A DNA stretch of 64,000 nucleotides from Nipponacmea schrenckii (GCA_030562195.1 JAUJPP010000007.1:19837769-19901768), one strand, 5' to 3'. Positions 21,801-37,100 are shown, counted from the first letter of the stretch. Notes: generated by a model from the letters alone, not told the origin. Numbers and translations are program-made.

Positions 21801-24800
21801 CAAGTGAAGATTCTGAACTGCTGTATATTTAAATTTTAGTAAACCAAACTCCTCTAGTCAAATTGGTCTTCAATCTTCTGCCAATATCTTTCAGGTATGC
21901 CTTCAGTACCCTACTAAAGGAAAAGGAAATAATTTCCTTTGATGCTCAGAAAATTGTTGTTGCTCTAATAGAGGTTTTTGACTTAAAAGATGTCAAGAAA
22001 AAAGGTTTGACATCAATTCTCTTAATATCAGAATGCGCCGGCTGATTAGACCGATAATTACCAGTGTCATTCAAACGAATTTTAACTCAGTAGTTAACAA
22101 CTAATAGCCCATTGGATAGTAAGATTTTGAACCATTGACAGCGCAGCATGAATATTCCGGTTTATATGAAGAGAACCTTTCAGTATAACTGGTAAGAAAG
22201 AAACCAGTGGTCCTCAAAATCTAAAATATTGAAAATCGAGGCAAAAGGATTTTATGAAATTGCTGCACTTGTTTTATATCCCTGTGATGTAATTGCATTA
22301 TGTCCGTTACAGAAACAGAATGTTGGAGGTTGAAAGATCCACTGTTAGGAACCTGGTTATTGGATGCTGATAAATCTCCTAAAACTCTACAGGATGTGTT
22401 AACTTGTGCTCATATCAAACCTATCTGTGCTCAGGTAAATATAATGTAGTTATTTTCAGATAAGCAATTTGAAAATGACACCCGATACTAAAGCTCAAAT
22501 GTGGACATCCAGTGATATAATAGTGCACATTGCATTTATCTAGATTTTCGTCATCATAAATCAATGATACTTATAAGTGTAATAGAACATAGAACGCCTT
22601 CCAATTTTCCTTTCAGACTGGTAATAAAGAAACAAGTTGGTTTATTAAAGCCACGTTACTGCAGATGATATCAGCAATGAAAAGTATTGCAGATAAACTG
22701 ATGTCAGAGAATATTTATAAACTATTCCTCGTCGAAACTGCTTTAATACCCATACTAGCTTGTATGGAAACGGCTAGAATCAAAATACACATGGAGAAAG
22801 TTAACCAATTTTCGTCTATTCTAAAGGTTAGCCTCATTGAGTTGGTAAGGTGAAGGAAGGAGAGAAAGTGAGAAGCTTAAGGTTAGGTATACTTGGATCC
22901 TGTCTTAATTGTCACAACTATTTGATCTTTACCATATTATCAAGCTGGGTTGAAATGGGCTCTTGTTCATTCTTTGTAAAACATTTGGACAATTTACTTC
23001 TCTTTGCAGAAAAAACTCTCCAAATTGGAAAATGAAGCATTCAAGTCAATTGGTCATAGCTTTCTGATCAATAGTCATCCACAGTTACGCCAGGTAAGTG
23101 TGTTGATCGGCTTATGATTTACCTATTTATATGCGTGATGTTTTTTCTGTTTTAGAAACTAGAAAATTCCACGATCAAAGCAATAAAAATTGAACATATA
23201 TACGGCACATTAGAGCCAAACAAACAATTGCTCAGTTGCCTTATCTAACGGTATTTAAACATTAATTTCCTTTTCCAAATTTTTGTTAGGTTTTATATGA
23301 AGAGCTTCAGTTAGACAAGAGGTTACCAGTTAACAGTAAATTGGTTAAAACTAGTGTAGCACATCAAAAGTCAACCTCGGAGAGTATGTTATCACAATTA
23401 ACACCATATCATCCCTTACCAAATATTGTTTTAGAGTATAGACAGGTTAGTTTTTTTCAAATTGTGCATTGGCCAATGTCAGATTTTTTTTCTGGGAAGA
23501 GTTACGGGATGCTATATAGCCAATGTTCTACTTATCGTTAAAGCGAAAAGTAACGCCTGCATCTATTTAACTGATATCGCAAGACAATAAATGTTGGTCG
23601 TCATGGAGATGATAGTAGATCAGGATCAATTGGATTATTCAGGACTGCTTGTGTGTTTGGTTGAAAAGAAGACTTTGTATATCCCAAAAGCGATAACAGT
23701 TTTAAAATAATTTCTTTTACAGCTACAGAAGTTAAAATCAACGTATGTAGATGGAATGTTATCATGTATTGATAAAGGTTACCTGTCAACCTATTGGGAT
23801 CAGATTGGTGCTGCTACAGGACGATTATCATCTTATCATCCTAATATACAGGCTATACCTAAAACTTGTGTTACTATTACTAATTATGAAGATACCTTTA
23901 TAGAAGGTATGGTTTATGCAGGAACTAAGGAAATATTCATTTTGTTTAAATGCTAATTCAATTCACGATGGTTTGAGCTTACTATGGATTAATGGAACAC
24001 CAGATTTTCCTGGGAGTCATTCAGATAACACCACAAAGGAAACCAACATTCAGATGACGACACTACACTTATGATTTGGTCCTTTGTTAATTAATAACAT
24101 TTGCTATGGGAGATTGTTTGTGGGATTTGTCACTTTATAATGAACTACTTTCATCTTTAGGAAAAACAGACGAATCCAAGATAGATATCTATGCAAGAGA
24201 ACCATTTATAAGCCATGAAGGTTGGCTACTTCTAGCTGCTGGTGAGCTTTGTTATATTTTCTTCTCTAGGTACTAGATACATTATGATGATAGTGTTTGA
24301 AGATAGCTTACCATTACATTGATGGAATTTGCCGCATAAACGTTTCTACGGGGAAAACATGCTTTCAAATTCTGATCATTTAACTTAAGGGACTTTTTTG
24401 GCTGTAATTCCCTTGACAATTATTTATCCTGTAATAGACCATGCCCTCATTTCTCTGTATAATAAAGTATATTAGCTACAATAAGGCAAAAACGTTCTAT
24501 AATACTTTTTCAGATTTTCAGCAGATTGAACTGAGGTTGCTAGCACATTTATCCGATGATCCACAGTTATTGCAGATATTTAATACATCTGATAAGAAAG
24601 ATATATTTCTAACACTTACTTCACAATGGTATATACATTTAACATTGAAATATTTCATAAATACTGGTAGTAGTATCTACCTAGTTCAAATCTAAACAAC
24701 TGGCTCATAACATTATTGTTTTTGTCAACCTAAATTCCTATAGTGATACCCCAAATATAGATTTTCGTGTTATGAAGAAGGTTTCAGTTTAAATTTCAAT

Positions 24801-27176
24801 CTAAATTCTTACACAAATATCACTCAAATTTATTTAAGAAGAATCAGGTTTTATTACCTTCCTACACTCTTATAGGCTGTGTAAACCATATGATAGAATA
24901 AGCCAGGCTGAAAGAGAACAAACCAAGAGAATAGTTTATTCGGTCATGTATGGTGTGGGTAAGTAACGTTACCATTTCACAAATATATATTAGCTTGGCC
25001 ATATTCTGTTCCTCAAAAATCTAACGATCAATTTTGTCAAATTTTCAATGAAAAATTCCATGTGTATCACACATTCTTATCGTAAAATTTTCTGGGGAAA
25101 GGGATATTGGACTCTCCGGAAACGACAGAGTGTTATGAAAAGACCCAAACGATCGAACAATTCTTGTTTCGCATTCGACTCTCACCCATTGAATATTCAT
25201 TTCCCGTCTTTTTTAGGGTGTAGAAAATTAGGACGTAAAACTCCATTTTGTTCCCCTATTTATTTAATACCCTTTTCGTAACAATTTTAAGTGCTGGGTT
25301 ATACAAAAGATGATATCAGTGATATGGTATAAGGAAATAAAAATATGTTATTATTGCCATTTCAGGTAAAGAACGATTAGCTGATTATCTAAAGGTATCA
25401 CCTGATAACGCCAAGGGTATAATGAACAGTTTCCTGAGTAAGTTATCTTTCTCTACATTTGGTACACAGTACATCCCTTATGTTTATATGTATAAGCTGA
25501 TAAAAAACGATTTGTCCAAATATACCGTCGTAATTGAATTATACTTTACGGAATGTACTTGGTTTAAATAATTATCATAACCTATTAAACGTCAATTGCA
25601 TGTATATTGTCGTATATTTTGATATACATGTAATATAGAGTGTTTTCAGCATGAAATTGGTTGATAAGGGTAAGATAACCAAATGATTTGTAAAACCCAC
25701 CGACTTCATTTTTCAGTAAAATTTCCCGCAGTTAACAGATTTACAAAATCCTGTATTGAATTCTGTAAAAGACATGGTGAGTATAAGTGTGATAAACGAA
25801 ATAGTTCTGTACTTGGACCGGCATCAAGAAACTATCAGGATATGCTTATGCTTACTCTCTATTCAGCCTTAGGTTTCGACTGATTCAAGTCTGTGGCAAC
25901 ATACCAACTATGGCTATCAAAAACAGTCAGTCAAACGGTAAAAAACTTCAGACAGTAACATTATTGTAAATACCTTTTTACTTTGCGAACTTGCATGTGT
26001 TCATAGAGGTACGAGTTGATTGGCAGTGATTGGCAGTTCCTTTCTTGGTGAATATCTTAAGATAAAAATACAAATTTCAGGATTCACCAGTACAATTTTT
26101 GGTAGAAGACGATATATTCCCAATATAAACAATTATAATCCGGTTCTTAGAGCACAAGCTGAACGACAATGTGTCAATTTTCGTGTTCAAGGTACAAAAT
26201 ACAATTTTATGTTTGAATATGAGAGCAATATGTTTATATTTTTATTTTCATCTCATAAAAACATTAGAGGGGTTGAACAAATGTTTTTTCAGACCACATT
26301 TGACCCAGCTTAAAATTTTTAAAGAGCCTGCAGATCCTGCCCTCACTTTAAAAAAATGACCTCGTAGCAGAGCCGCAGATTAGTTTAAATATTTACAAAG
26401 CAATTTTGCGTTCCAAGTTGAAGGTGACAGCAATCTCTATTATGTTTACTGTCCTTAATATATCAGTTTTCCATTAATGTACACATTTATAAATTTTCCA
26501 GGATCGGCAGCAGATTTATGTAAAGCGGCAATGATACAAGTGGAATCAAAACTCAATCAATATAACACCAGGTACTACTTCTTTTAAAGGCATTTTCATT
26601 GTGCATGACTTTCAGAGTGTCCCTAAAGCACTGACTGTATTGTCTTAAATAAAATAGAAACCTATTATTTATACTTTTCAGGTTGTTAGTTCAGATACAC
26701 GATGAACTGGTGTGGGAGGTACCAGTTAAAGATATTTCTGCAGTCAAAGGTAATTTTTTGAAAGAAAGAAACAACTTTATTTTACAAGGATAACAACTTA
26801 AATTTACAAGTCCGCCGTGACAGGGATCCTTTCTACCAGCTGGTCCTTAGCCAAATCTCTTGGCATTGATCTTTTCCTGATTATCTGTACCTAATTACAG
26901 CTGGGTGAACTGGAATTGTGAGTGAAGATGACTTATTACAGGTCATCGGACTTTAACACGCCGATCGAGATTATAACTCAGGTCCGACATTTTAAACATA
27001 TCAATTGTTTTTTTTTTACCATTTTAGACACCATAAAAGAAGTAATGGAGGATGCAGAATTACTGTGTCAAAATATAACCAGTTTAAAAGTTCCACTGTG
27101 TGTTACTATCAGTACCGGGTCTAGCTGGGCTCATCTAACTTCACCAGACAATATTACCCCAACCCCACCGAAATAG
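18817..27176 (+). CDS. POLN: DNA polymerase nu (A-family polymerase)
   Basis: 21 exons: 18817..18961, 19183..20218, 20363..20543, 20839..21036, 21320..21361, 21575..21684, 21895..22004, 22313..22434, 22617..22826, 23010..23093, 23290..23445, 23723..23906, 24161..24241, 24514..24628, 24876..24958, 25366..25437, 25717..25776, 26081..26191, 26502..26571, 26682..26749, 27028..27176. Total 3387 nt, 1128 aa; all joins keep frame. Residues 1-450 are polar and poorly conserved. A degenerate exonuclease-like region spans about 460-700 and the polymerase about 710-1128. Motif A is [13 protein letters not shown] (about 887-900), the O-helix is [17 protein letters not shown] (about 934-951), and motif C is [10 protein letters not shown] (about 1062-1071). 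There is no helicase region, so it is POLN rather than POLQ. It is a nuclear repair and translesion polymerase (family knowledge). The start is the first ATG of the exon; an upstream coding exon cannot be excluded. Confidence 0.92.
18976..19060 (+). repeat. Fragment of the CGCCCAC-end repeat family in POLN intron 1
   Basis: TTTTTATGCGCCCACGATGT followed by TCTGTCCGTCC resembles the left end of the element at 6257 (GCCCACATTATAATG... GTCCGTCCAC). The rest of the element is missing. Confidence 0.45.
20219..20362 (+). other. In-frame 144-nt intron of POLN
   Basis: The segment has GT-AG ends (ACCGG|GTTTGT and TTTTTAG|GAAAG), is a multiple of three and contains no stop, so retention would add 48 residues. 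The encoded peptide is hydrophobic and aromatic, unlike its polar neighbours, so I treat it as an intron. Confidence 0.55.
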
Positions 27177-29970
27177 AGCTACTAGTGAATTCTCCGTCAG
27201 CCGGATTCTTGATTTACTGTCGCCTTTGGATAAAGTCTGCTACAAAACATCTGTTGTTTAAGCGAATCGAATAATTTCTGCCCGTTAATCTGCACGAAAA
27301 CAGCCTTTCGCCAAGAATAGAGTGCATCATTTCGGTACTTGTAAATGGCTAATTCGGGGTCGAAGTATATTTACGCTTATGGCTGGCAATCAGAATTCTA
27401 ACGAATCAAATCGTCAATAAAAGCTTTTACTTTAATTACTCCTGTTTGCAGCATCTCCTTCCAAGGCTTTACATATGATCAAATCTTAAAATAAAGTGTA
27501 ACATTGTTTAACATTGTTATCTGTGATAAAATCGTTTGTTGTGGTTTATTTGTTTTCAAATTGATGATGAAAAATGAACTTTATATTGTTAAATATTATA
27601 TTTGTGTTATTAAAGTAAGAATTGTGTTTTGATTGCTTCATTTATGTAACAGATCTATGCTGCTAAATTTCTGACTGCTTTCGCCAGCTGAGGGCTTATG
27701 ATGTTCTTTCCGACATTAAATTTAGAGGTATTCTGTTTAGGTCCAATTGGATACCTCAGGTATGTATGTAGGAATATATGTAGTTTGTATTGTCGGACAA
27801 CATCACACCAGACACGGTCTATATTCACAGTTATAAGCCGCTTTCAAAAGGGGGTATAGGCAGAGCTTGTATATTAGTTTGCAACTGAATTTGAGTAATT
27901 GCCAAAGTTTTCGAAACCTTACGGATGAAATAAACCCTAGAAAAATGCTCAAGGTAATCAGAAATTATCAAAATGAACACTTGTTATATAGTCTTTCGGT
28001 TTGGATTTATTTGACCGTCATCTTTGTAAAAGGAATTCTAAAGGATTATTCTTATTTCTGATCAACGCATCTCTCAAAAAAAAAAACCTCTACGAGATCA
28101 GGCGTCCTCCATAATTTCATGTCCTCGGTTTACACAATTTGTCTTTTACTTGCATTTAGGCTACTTGTGTTACTGTGGACAAGACGAACCTGCCATCTGT
28201 ACGTGACTCAAAATACTATATTAAACATACCGAACACATTTGTTACATCATGTGATCTTACAAAATGGCGGTTGAGATAAACAATAAAATAGATTTGCGA
28301 AATAAAACAAACCCCTTTCATCAAATCAGTTAGCTGACAGGTAATCTTCTATACTGTTTTCAATTCTTGCAATTACGGGAGATGTGATTAGACAATATTG
28401 AAGTTTTCACCACCTTTCCAGTCACAAACATAATGTTAATATGAAACAGCTTGTAACTATGTTGAATTAAATTAAAATGGGTTTTTCCTGGTAAATCTGT
28501 TTAAACCTTCTAGTGCAATATTAAGGAAATGATACACTGTGCATCAAACCTGACTTATATGTACTGGTATTGCCATTGGTTTTGAGATTCTCTTTTAAAT
28601 TGATAAGACTGATGTGAGAAGACTGAGGTGGCTGCACAGGTAGAAGTCACTAAGTTTCAGCCCATTGGCACGGGGTAAAAATTGTTTCAACCAAATATCA
28701 TGGAAAAGTCAAGAGTCATTTCCATCCATGGAATAATCATTTTGGCCCAGGATTTCAGTCTTATGATCTAGCCCTCTAAAAATAATCCTATTGGTAGAAC
28801 TCACAACACCAGATTAAATGATTATCTCTATACTACCAGTATTACCCTTTTGACATTGTGATCATAACCTTATCGTAGATGAAATATAAATAGGCTTCCC
28901 AATGCTGCTGGATATCATGTATTTATAAAACAAGTATTTTGAAGAAAGCTATGTAATTACCTCTTCAATAATGAAAACGGCTGCAGTTCGATGTTTAAAG
29001 GCAGACATTATTTCCCCTTAAATTCCCATACCTGTATCAACTGACCATAAGATTTCTGTATATACTGAAAAAAGACATCAAATAGTCAATAAGCTTATAT
29101 ACATGCATGCAGGCCTACTAAACTAAAGGCGCCACTCCAGATCATAAAGTGTAGAACATTCTTTTTCATACAAATGGAAGTAATTTTGATAGAAATTGAT
29201 TTGTATATACTTTTGACTGATCCTACTAGATGTGTGTAGACTGATGTATACATAGGCTGAAACGACTATTTTCAACAAAAAATCATATATTTGATTGAAA
29301 ATGTGAGTTTCTGGTTATAATATTTTTAAGAAAATATTTCTTTCCATTTTATATCTGGAAAACTAAGATAAGATGTTCTATAAAACATAACAAAAAAAAT
29401 TGTTTACAGGCTAGAATAGATCTTGTCTCATTGACCTTGAAATGTAATCACATGGTGTGTTTTCTAACAACAAATTGTATTTTAAGTTGTTTTGAGGTAC
29501 AATGTTCAATTTAAAGTTAGGTTGGTGCATGATATTAAAATGTGAATGGTTAAAATCCAAATAACAAAATTCATTGTGTCAGTTTAGTCTATATAGTGAG
29601 ATCATGTGAAATTATTTGATATATAATGATAAAACTAAGAGATATCTTAGTATAGGTTAATAACTTAAATAACTGGGTATATTTTCTAGTCGTAATAAGA
29701 TAATAGATATTAATGTGAGGTAAATAATAAGGTAATTGATAAGATATCAATATAACATGACCATAATCATGATAATTAGCACATATTATTTAAACTTTTA
29801 TAATAAATTGTAAGTGGAAAGTGAAGGGTGATCCTATTTTAAGGTATTTGTAGATAACTGATTTACATTTAATATTAGAATTAGCTACCAAGATCTTAGT
29901 ACACTATGTAACATTTCCTACCGGTAATTGAAATTTAAGCACATGGGTTTTGGTAATCAAAACTTAATAT
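27177..29970. other. Intergenic region after POLN
   Basis: AATAAA at 27416-27421 may end POLN transcripts. The remainder is AT-rich with no open frame of domain-like content. I saw no RNA gene. Confidence 0.4.
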
Positions 29971-29975
29971 ATGAA

Positions 29976-30310
29976 ATGTGGAGCTTGATGTCATCCATGT
30001 TGGTCTGTCTGTCTACATTGGCTTGTAATAACTTTGTAAGGTTAAATTCTTAATGGATTTTGACAAACTTTGGTGTGAGTTTAATATTACCCAAGGATGA
30101 ACCCTATTGAATATCACCAAATATTTAATATAAGTCATTGTCCTTGTTCTTCAATTTTGACAATTATTTATTATATTGTTTATGATCACCCAAAAAAGTT
30201 TGAAAGAAGTGTAAGCTAATGATCAATGGTTGAATATTTCATACTGGTGATTGTTACTGTACCAGCAGTGGGCATATATTACTTTGCCTGGCAAGGTATC
30301 TTTATGTTAC
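29976..30310 (+). repeat. Dispersed repeat copy (second subfamily)
   Basis: ATGAAATGTGGAGCTTGATG ... GGATTTTGACAAACTTTGGTGTGA ... ACCCAAGGATGAACCC ... ending CAGTGGGCATATATTACTTT. It shares blocks and ends with copies at 46706-46990 and 49080-50070. Single core unit, no coding capacity. Confidence 0.6.
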
Positions 30311-31120
30311 CAGCCTTTGGAATTTATTTGTGTATCGGTGACAATTACAGCTCAAGTCTGACCAATTTTCCTTCTGACTTCATTGGCTCCTGTATTTTTT
30401 GAAAAACATTGCTAAATTTTTACTTCTTCGTTATAAATAAACACTTTTCTTTCAACAGCTATTTGGTATACGGGGACTGTATTTTAATGCTCAGCGAAAG
30501 TCTTTGCTTCAAAATTGTCATCTTTTATTGTCACAATACAACTGTGGTTCAATGTTGAATTTTAGCATAAAATAATAATAATAAGCTCATACAATATTTT
30601 GTTCAAATATGTATTGGTTTTCTAGAGAAATTGTTCATGCATGGAACAATTATATAGCTATGAATAAATATATTAATTGGTTTCTGTGTAATTAACATTT
30701 AAGTTTAATGAGAAATTTAACGATCCCTTCATAATTGTTTGTGAATGCTGTAATTACCCAAATGTGTTGTTATTATTGACTTGGATAATCATATGCATAC
30801 TTGTGATTTATTTTGATGATATTTTATTCAGTTTCGATTCTGATAAGATACAAGCTTCAATAATGTTGAAAGTATATTTGTGTACTTTCTTGATATAAGG
30901 TGAAATTTATAAGCCACAAAATATTGTGTGGTTCACAAAGGTTCATATGGTTTTACCATCATAAGGATAACTGGTATGTTTACCAATACATTAGCTATAA
31001 ATGTAGGGTTAAAAAAATGAGTGACATATTTGTTATTCTTTTCAGAGATGAAGAATAAATGAAAGATAAAATGGTTACATTGGTATTATTGGTTGATGAT
31101 AAATTGAGAAGATCTAGAAG
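30311..31120 (+). other. Upstream region of the Munc13-like gene
   Basis: AT-rich, no repeat recognised. It presumably holds the promoter and 5' UTR of the gene starting at 31121; no promoter motif is clear. Confidence 0.35.
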
Positions 31121-34100
31121 ATGATGTACCCTGTAGAAAGTGAAGTACCTCACATCAAACCAGCCACTCTTTGTCAGCTGGTTACAGAAGCAGAAGAACA
31201 ACAATGGCGACAACCAGAGATCAGGGACACAGTAGCTGATATAGACAATGAACCTGAAGACCTTGGACAATCTTTACTTAAGTAAGACATTTTGGATTTT
31301 ATAATTCAGAAATTAATTGCCTTTGGATTTAGATTTCATGGACGATTTAGAAGTATGAACTTATTAAAGTCAGCCATTTTGAGAATCCAGAAAGATGTAA
31401 ATATTATGATAACTTAAGGTCAAGAGTAGAAATGTACAATGAATTGACAGTGAAATCTGAAGTTATTAGTTTGGCATGAACAATAGATGGTCATTGTACT
31501 ATATTTGTCTATCTTATACTATCTACATGTATATCACTTTTCACCATGACATTTCAAGGTTGATATGATCTTTTACAGACATGGAACAAGTGTAAAGAAA
31601 ATCAACAGCTATTTTATGAATTTAGAGTAAGTTTTCACTATAATATCAGTTAACCTGTTTCTTTTTGTTTTGGTTCTTTCTGTATATTATAAACACAGTC
31701 CAGCAAGTTCAGTTGTAATCTTATTAGGTTATGCTTAATAAATTCCTACGACCCTAATCTGAGAGACATATATCTCTATTTATTTCTTTATACAGGTCCA
31801 GGAGATTTTGTATGTTATTAGCTGGTCGAAAGTCTACTTTTACAAATGTTGCTCTAGTAAGTCTATTCAGCGCACATAATTTCTATATTTAGAAACAATT
31901 ATTATGGATATAGACTTGTATTCATTCTTTTAAACACAACCTTTGATACACAGGTAATGTTCCCAAGTGATATCATTATCATTATCACTATCACTTTATT
32001 CTCATTATTGAGAACTTGAGAACGTTACTTGCATGTATAATGAAACGTTGTGTTTAAATGAAGTATGTATCCATGATAATTTTCTCTTAATGTGCAGTGA
32101 TACTATATGTCTTATAAGGATTACATGATTTCTATAGTTAATCTCAAAATTTAGACCAGTCATATTTATTTATGACTAGTCTAAATTTTTCAGATTTTCA
32201 TAAAGGAATGCCCTTTATAAAAATATAGGTTTTAAATTAAATGTCATTGATCACCTATACAGTTAAATGAAAACTGCAGACATACATTATGGGTTGTAGA
32301 CCATTAGCAGCTTGAGTGAGTTTACACCAGAGTAAGAGACATACTATACAATACTTTATAATCATAACAATGCTAATTATCTAGAATAATAATAGAGTAG
32401 TATAGTACATTCATTGTTCAAACATTGTATTTTTGTTTGCAGGTTGGTGAGGGAGATGATGAAGGTAAGTTTAATATAGTTTAAGAACATTTCTCTGTAA
32501 TTTAGATGACTGTAACTGGTCTTAACATTAATTTGAAATCTATTAAAAATGGAACAAATAGAAATGTAATGTTTGCTTCTGTCGTCTAGATATCAGTCTC
32601 ATTAAAATATAGACCTAGCTTTCGTTCATATTCTATTAGTTTCGTTCTGATGTTTTTATTTGCTATTGGCTTTGTACGTAACCACTAATTAGACTGTCTA
32701 GTTATATATTATCATTATTTTATAGAAATTGAAACCAATAGTAAACTAAAAGAAGAATATAAAGTTCACCATTTAGATTCCAAGGTTAGTACACTTTTTA
32801 GGAGCATGCTTAGATGTGACATTATCCTCAAGTTAAGAAAAAACTAGGTGGTGGTTTTGACAGTTTTCCTTAGTAAACATTCAGCTCAACTAAGACATAG
32901 GTACAAATATAGTCCTATATCAGGAATAAATGTATACTTTATGTTCTTTTCCTCTAGTTTCTGGTAAAATCATATATTTTTTCAGGAATTTCAAGTATTC
33001 CAGCATGCTTACCTATGTGCAACCTTTCCTGTCCTTGGAGCCCCAGATCCACCTTCCCCGTTCACTCCCTCACCTATTGAATCTAATGACAGTGAAACCA
33101 AGAGGTTTAGCTTAAGTAAAATACCGCCAAGTCGAACTACCACACCCTATTCCTTACAAGACAGTGGGGTTGAGGACCAGGATGAAACAGCCGTTATACC
33201 AACAGAAACTCTGTGTGAATTAATAAGAAGAAGTTTTCATTTATCACATTCACAGTATAACCAATATGAAAAAATTATTATGTCTAATTTTAAAAAGAGA
33301 TCTGCTCAGAAGGTATGTTTATAGATAAAAACAAATATTTGAAAATATTGTTGTTGACTTTAAAAAGGTAATAATATACTAGATAGACTGTGGACTCTAG
33401 TTAAAAAAATGAAAGATATGAGATAAATAAATTATTCTGAATTGTAGTTATTAGCAGAAGAATTGTGTAAACAACTGAGTTTTCTAGAGAATAATACCAA
33501 TCCATTTTATAATCCTCATACATTTATGGTAATAATATTTCTTATTTCATTTGTAATCAAATTGTGGTTTATCTTAACGATAACTTGGTTTTTGCATCAT
33601 ATTTTTATTGGTACAGTTTATTAGATATGATAAATGAAATTGTAGCCTCATATTTTGAGTTATCTCTATATAAGTAATCAGGTGCAGAAAAAAAGGATGT
33701 AAAACCTAATTTAATTTCATTTCTATATAAACTATTATTTTAATGTCTGATTTTTTAATATTATATGTTTGTTCAATTAATTATTGAAGTTTTTTTGTGT
33801 GTTTCAGACAAGAAATGGTTATGATATTTGGCAGCACAATGAAAGAGCTCAAGTATCTGAATTACTGGATAAATTTTGGCATTTTTCTCTGCCCTTCCCT
33901 ACTTGTAGTGATACAGATACAGGTTTAAAAAAACATTCCTTCCATCATGACTATTGTATCTTGTTAAATAAATTACTTAAGTAAGTTTATATTATAACAA
34001 TAATGATCAGTACATAGTGATGTAAAATCTGAAAACAGAATTTGAAATATGTTACTCAGAGTTTCATGCTAGTTTCACTGTACTTAATGTTTCTCCAAAG

Positions 34101-37100
34101 TAATGCACAGAATCAAATTGAGCATTGACAGTTAGCTCACCGAGCTTGATTTTGATAAGGACCATGCTAAATTTGAAATGAAATTTTTAAACTCATTATT
34201 GTTATATACTGTGCAACCTCAGAGAACTGACCTACGTTCAGCCTGCCCCCCCCCTGAAATTAGACAAGTAGAACCTGTTATCATGTCTACACTTAGAGAC
34301 TAGTTTGGAAGGTTAGTTTAAAGATGTGGGCATAAATGATTGAGAGATTTAATGTGATTTAGAATCCATATATGGCCTGATTGTGTTTCCTATTTGTAGG
34401 TATGAGAGTCAATCTAAAATGGAGTGTGATGAAATAGATAAACCACTGTATGGTTTGTTATCATCAGCCTCATTACGATTACTCAGAGAGTTTGGTTTAC
34501 GCTATGGAATAGTAAGTAAATATGAATCTTATTTTCTAATCATGATTTCTTCTTTTATGGTGGTTTTAGTATATTCAAAATTCATCTTCAGGAGATAACA
34601 ATTTGTTCTCTTTATGTAATTCATGAACTTTAAAAAGTGGAAGAGAATTGACTTATGTCTGTATAAAACTACTGCTTAAAATTGTTCGTCCTCATAGAAT
34701 TCCTATATAGAATATTTACCAGAAATATTTAACAGAGAAATTAATGTATTGCAGGGTGAGCAGTATAGAAGAATTGTGTATGTAAAGTATTTAACAGAGA
34801 AATTAAACTTTAATGTGTGGTATTTACATCATATCGTAACAATATTATCAACTATTTGTGAAGTATTACCTAATAATAGAGGTACTTTAGTTATGGTCAG
34901 AGAGGAGGTATGTAGTTATATCAGTTCTTCAGTATCCCAGAACAGAAAGCTGTCTTCAGATTTGGTTGATGATTACAGATCACTGGCATTGCAAATAGTT
35001 TCAAATAGTTTATTGACTGCTGTTTCGTTTGAATTTGTATTAATTTGTTCTTGGCACATGGGTATATTTTTTGTGTTCAGTTTAAGAACTTCAGAATGAA
35101 CTAAATATAAATACACTAATCAATGACATCAAACATAGTAATAAAACTATTGATATCAATTGAAAATATGTTTGTTTATTGTCAGATCACTTCAGAATAT
35201 CTACATTTCCAACCTCTAAATTTACCATTACTGTAACACATGTTCTTTTTTTTAACCAGACTTTAATAGCCTACAACTGAGCATAAGGAGCATTTATAGT
35301 CATAATGAGCATTTATAGTTTATTAAAGCCCTTGTTATGTTATATTCTCTGATTTCAGTATCTAATGTTAGATGAAAGTATTCAGTCTATAATTGTTCAG
35401 ACATCTAAAGCTCTAACCCAGATGAAAAACCTTTTCCCAAATAATCAACCTCCTGAGGGTGTTGGTGAGTGATTATTTCTTAATCATAGAGAATGTTGTC
35501 CACTAAATTGTTTCATGATAGATTTGTTATTATTTTAAGCTGGAATTTTAATAATTTTCCATATCAATTTATGTTCACACTGTAGGCCTACATGTAATTA
35601 TCTAAGCAGTTCAGCGGGTAGGAAAATTGACTAACTTAATAGTAGCCAGAAGTCAACTACAGAATAAAGACTTTCTCCTTGGAAATGACTTTTTCTGTTT
35701 ATTTGTATAGTATTATTATACTGTATGCTTTATTATTTCAGAGTTATTGCTAGATCTTCTGTCTATAGCTCAAGATATTAAATCCTATCTTACTCTAGAG
35801 AAAAAACCTGTGATGAAACATTACTTACATTCATTATTGAAGGTAATAGGGAAGTTTATATTATATCACATTGCCATTAACTACTGAAAATAAAAAATGC
35901 TTAGATCTATCTTTTATTGGCCAACATTTGACAGCAATGTGACTGAAGATGACCACAAGATCCACATCTATATGACACATTTTAAGATCTTTTTTGGCTT
36001 GACTAAGTGGCTAATTGAAACAAGTTAGAGCTGACTGACGTGTGGATATCTGTAGTTTAATTCACTAAAAACACTTATATTAGCATTTAAGTCTTTCTCT
36101 TGATTTAGGACATATTCAAACCAGCATATGAGCAGCATAAAATGGTGGCACAAGCTGAACTGGGTAGAGAAAACAGTCTGTGTCCTAAATTAGTAAGTAA
36201 ATATATACTTTGCTGGGATGTAAAACAGCATATTATGGATTTTCTAAATTTTATTAAAAAGATATTTGAAATATAACATTGCAGATGAAATTTAATTAGT
36301 GAGAATTAACTTAACCTATTTTGGATGTTTGGTACTTTACTTATCTAGTTACATGTTAAATTTTAGTTGAATATATTAATGAATAATATTAGAGATGAAA
36401 TAGTGGATTATAAAACAAACTTTCAACAGATATTTAACAGGTAAGATATTCATGTTTAACATTATTCAGACTGGGATGAAACCATTGTAGATAGAAGTAG
36501 AAAGTAAAATTTCTAGTCTGAGATATATTTAAACGGATCATGTGGTTGTATAACCCTACAGTTCTAGTACTTGACCATTCACAAATATTCAAAATCCAAA
36601 TCAACCACAAATTTATCAATTGTACAACTTTCAAGGGAATTTCAGAGCTGTCTGACTAGAATAGTCATCCACTAAATCTTACAATGAAAAATATAGAATT
36701 TTACATTGAGAAATGCCATATTTAAAATTGATATTTTGATTTTGTGGAACGATGGTTTCCTATTAAATCAGTGCTATTGAGAAGCTACAAAGAACCCAAA
36801 AAAAAGGGAAGCTAAGTTACTTAAATGAAATTTGAATCTGCTCAACCTAGGACTATCATGACATGTATTAAAGTTTTTTTTATCCCTGTAACTGAACTGA
36901 TTTGTTTATTTCAAATTGTGGATCTTCTCTTTTAGGTTTTTTGATATTACTGAATTAGCAGCTCAAAGTTTTTATTCTTTATTGATGCAAGATATTGAAA
37001 ATGTCCTAGATTTTGAGAAAAAGAATAAGGTTTGTAGATTGTGAATTTGAGAACTTGTTAACAGAAAATGTTTGTGTGAGGTAAAATATGTTTAGGCCAT

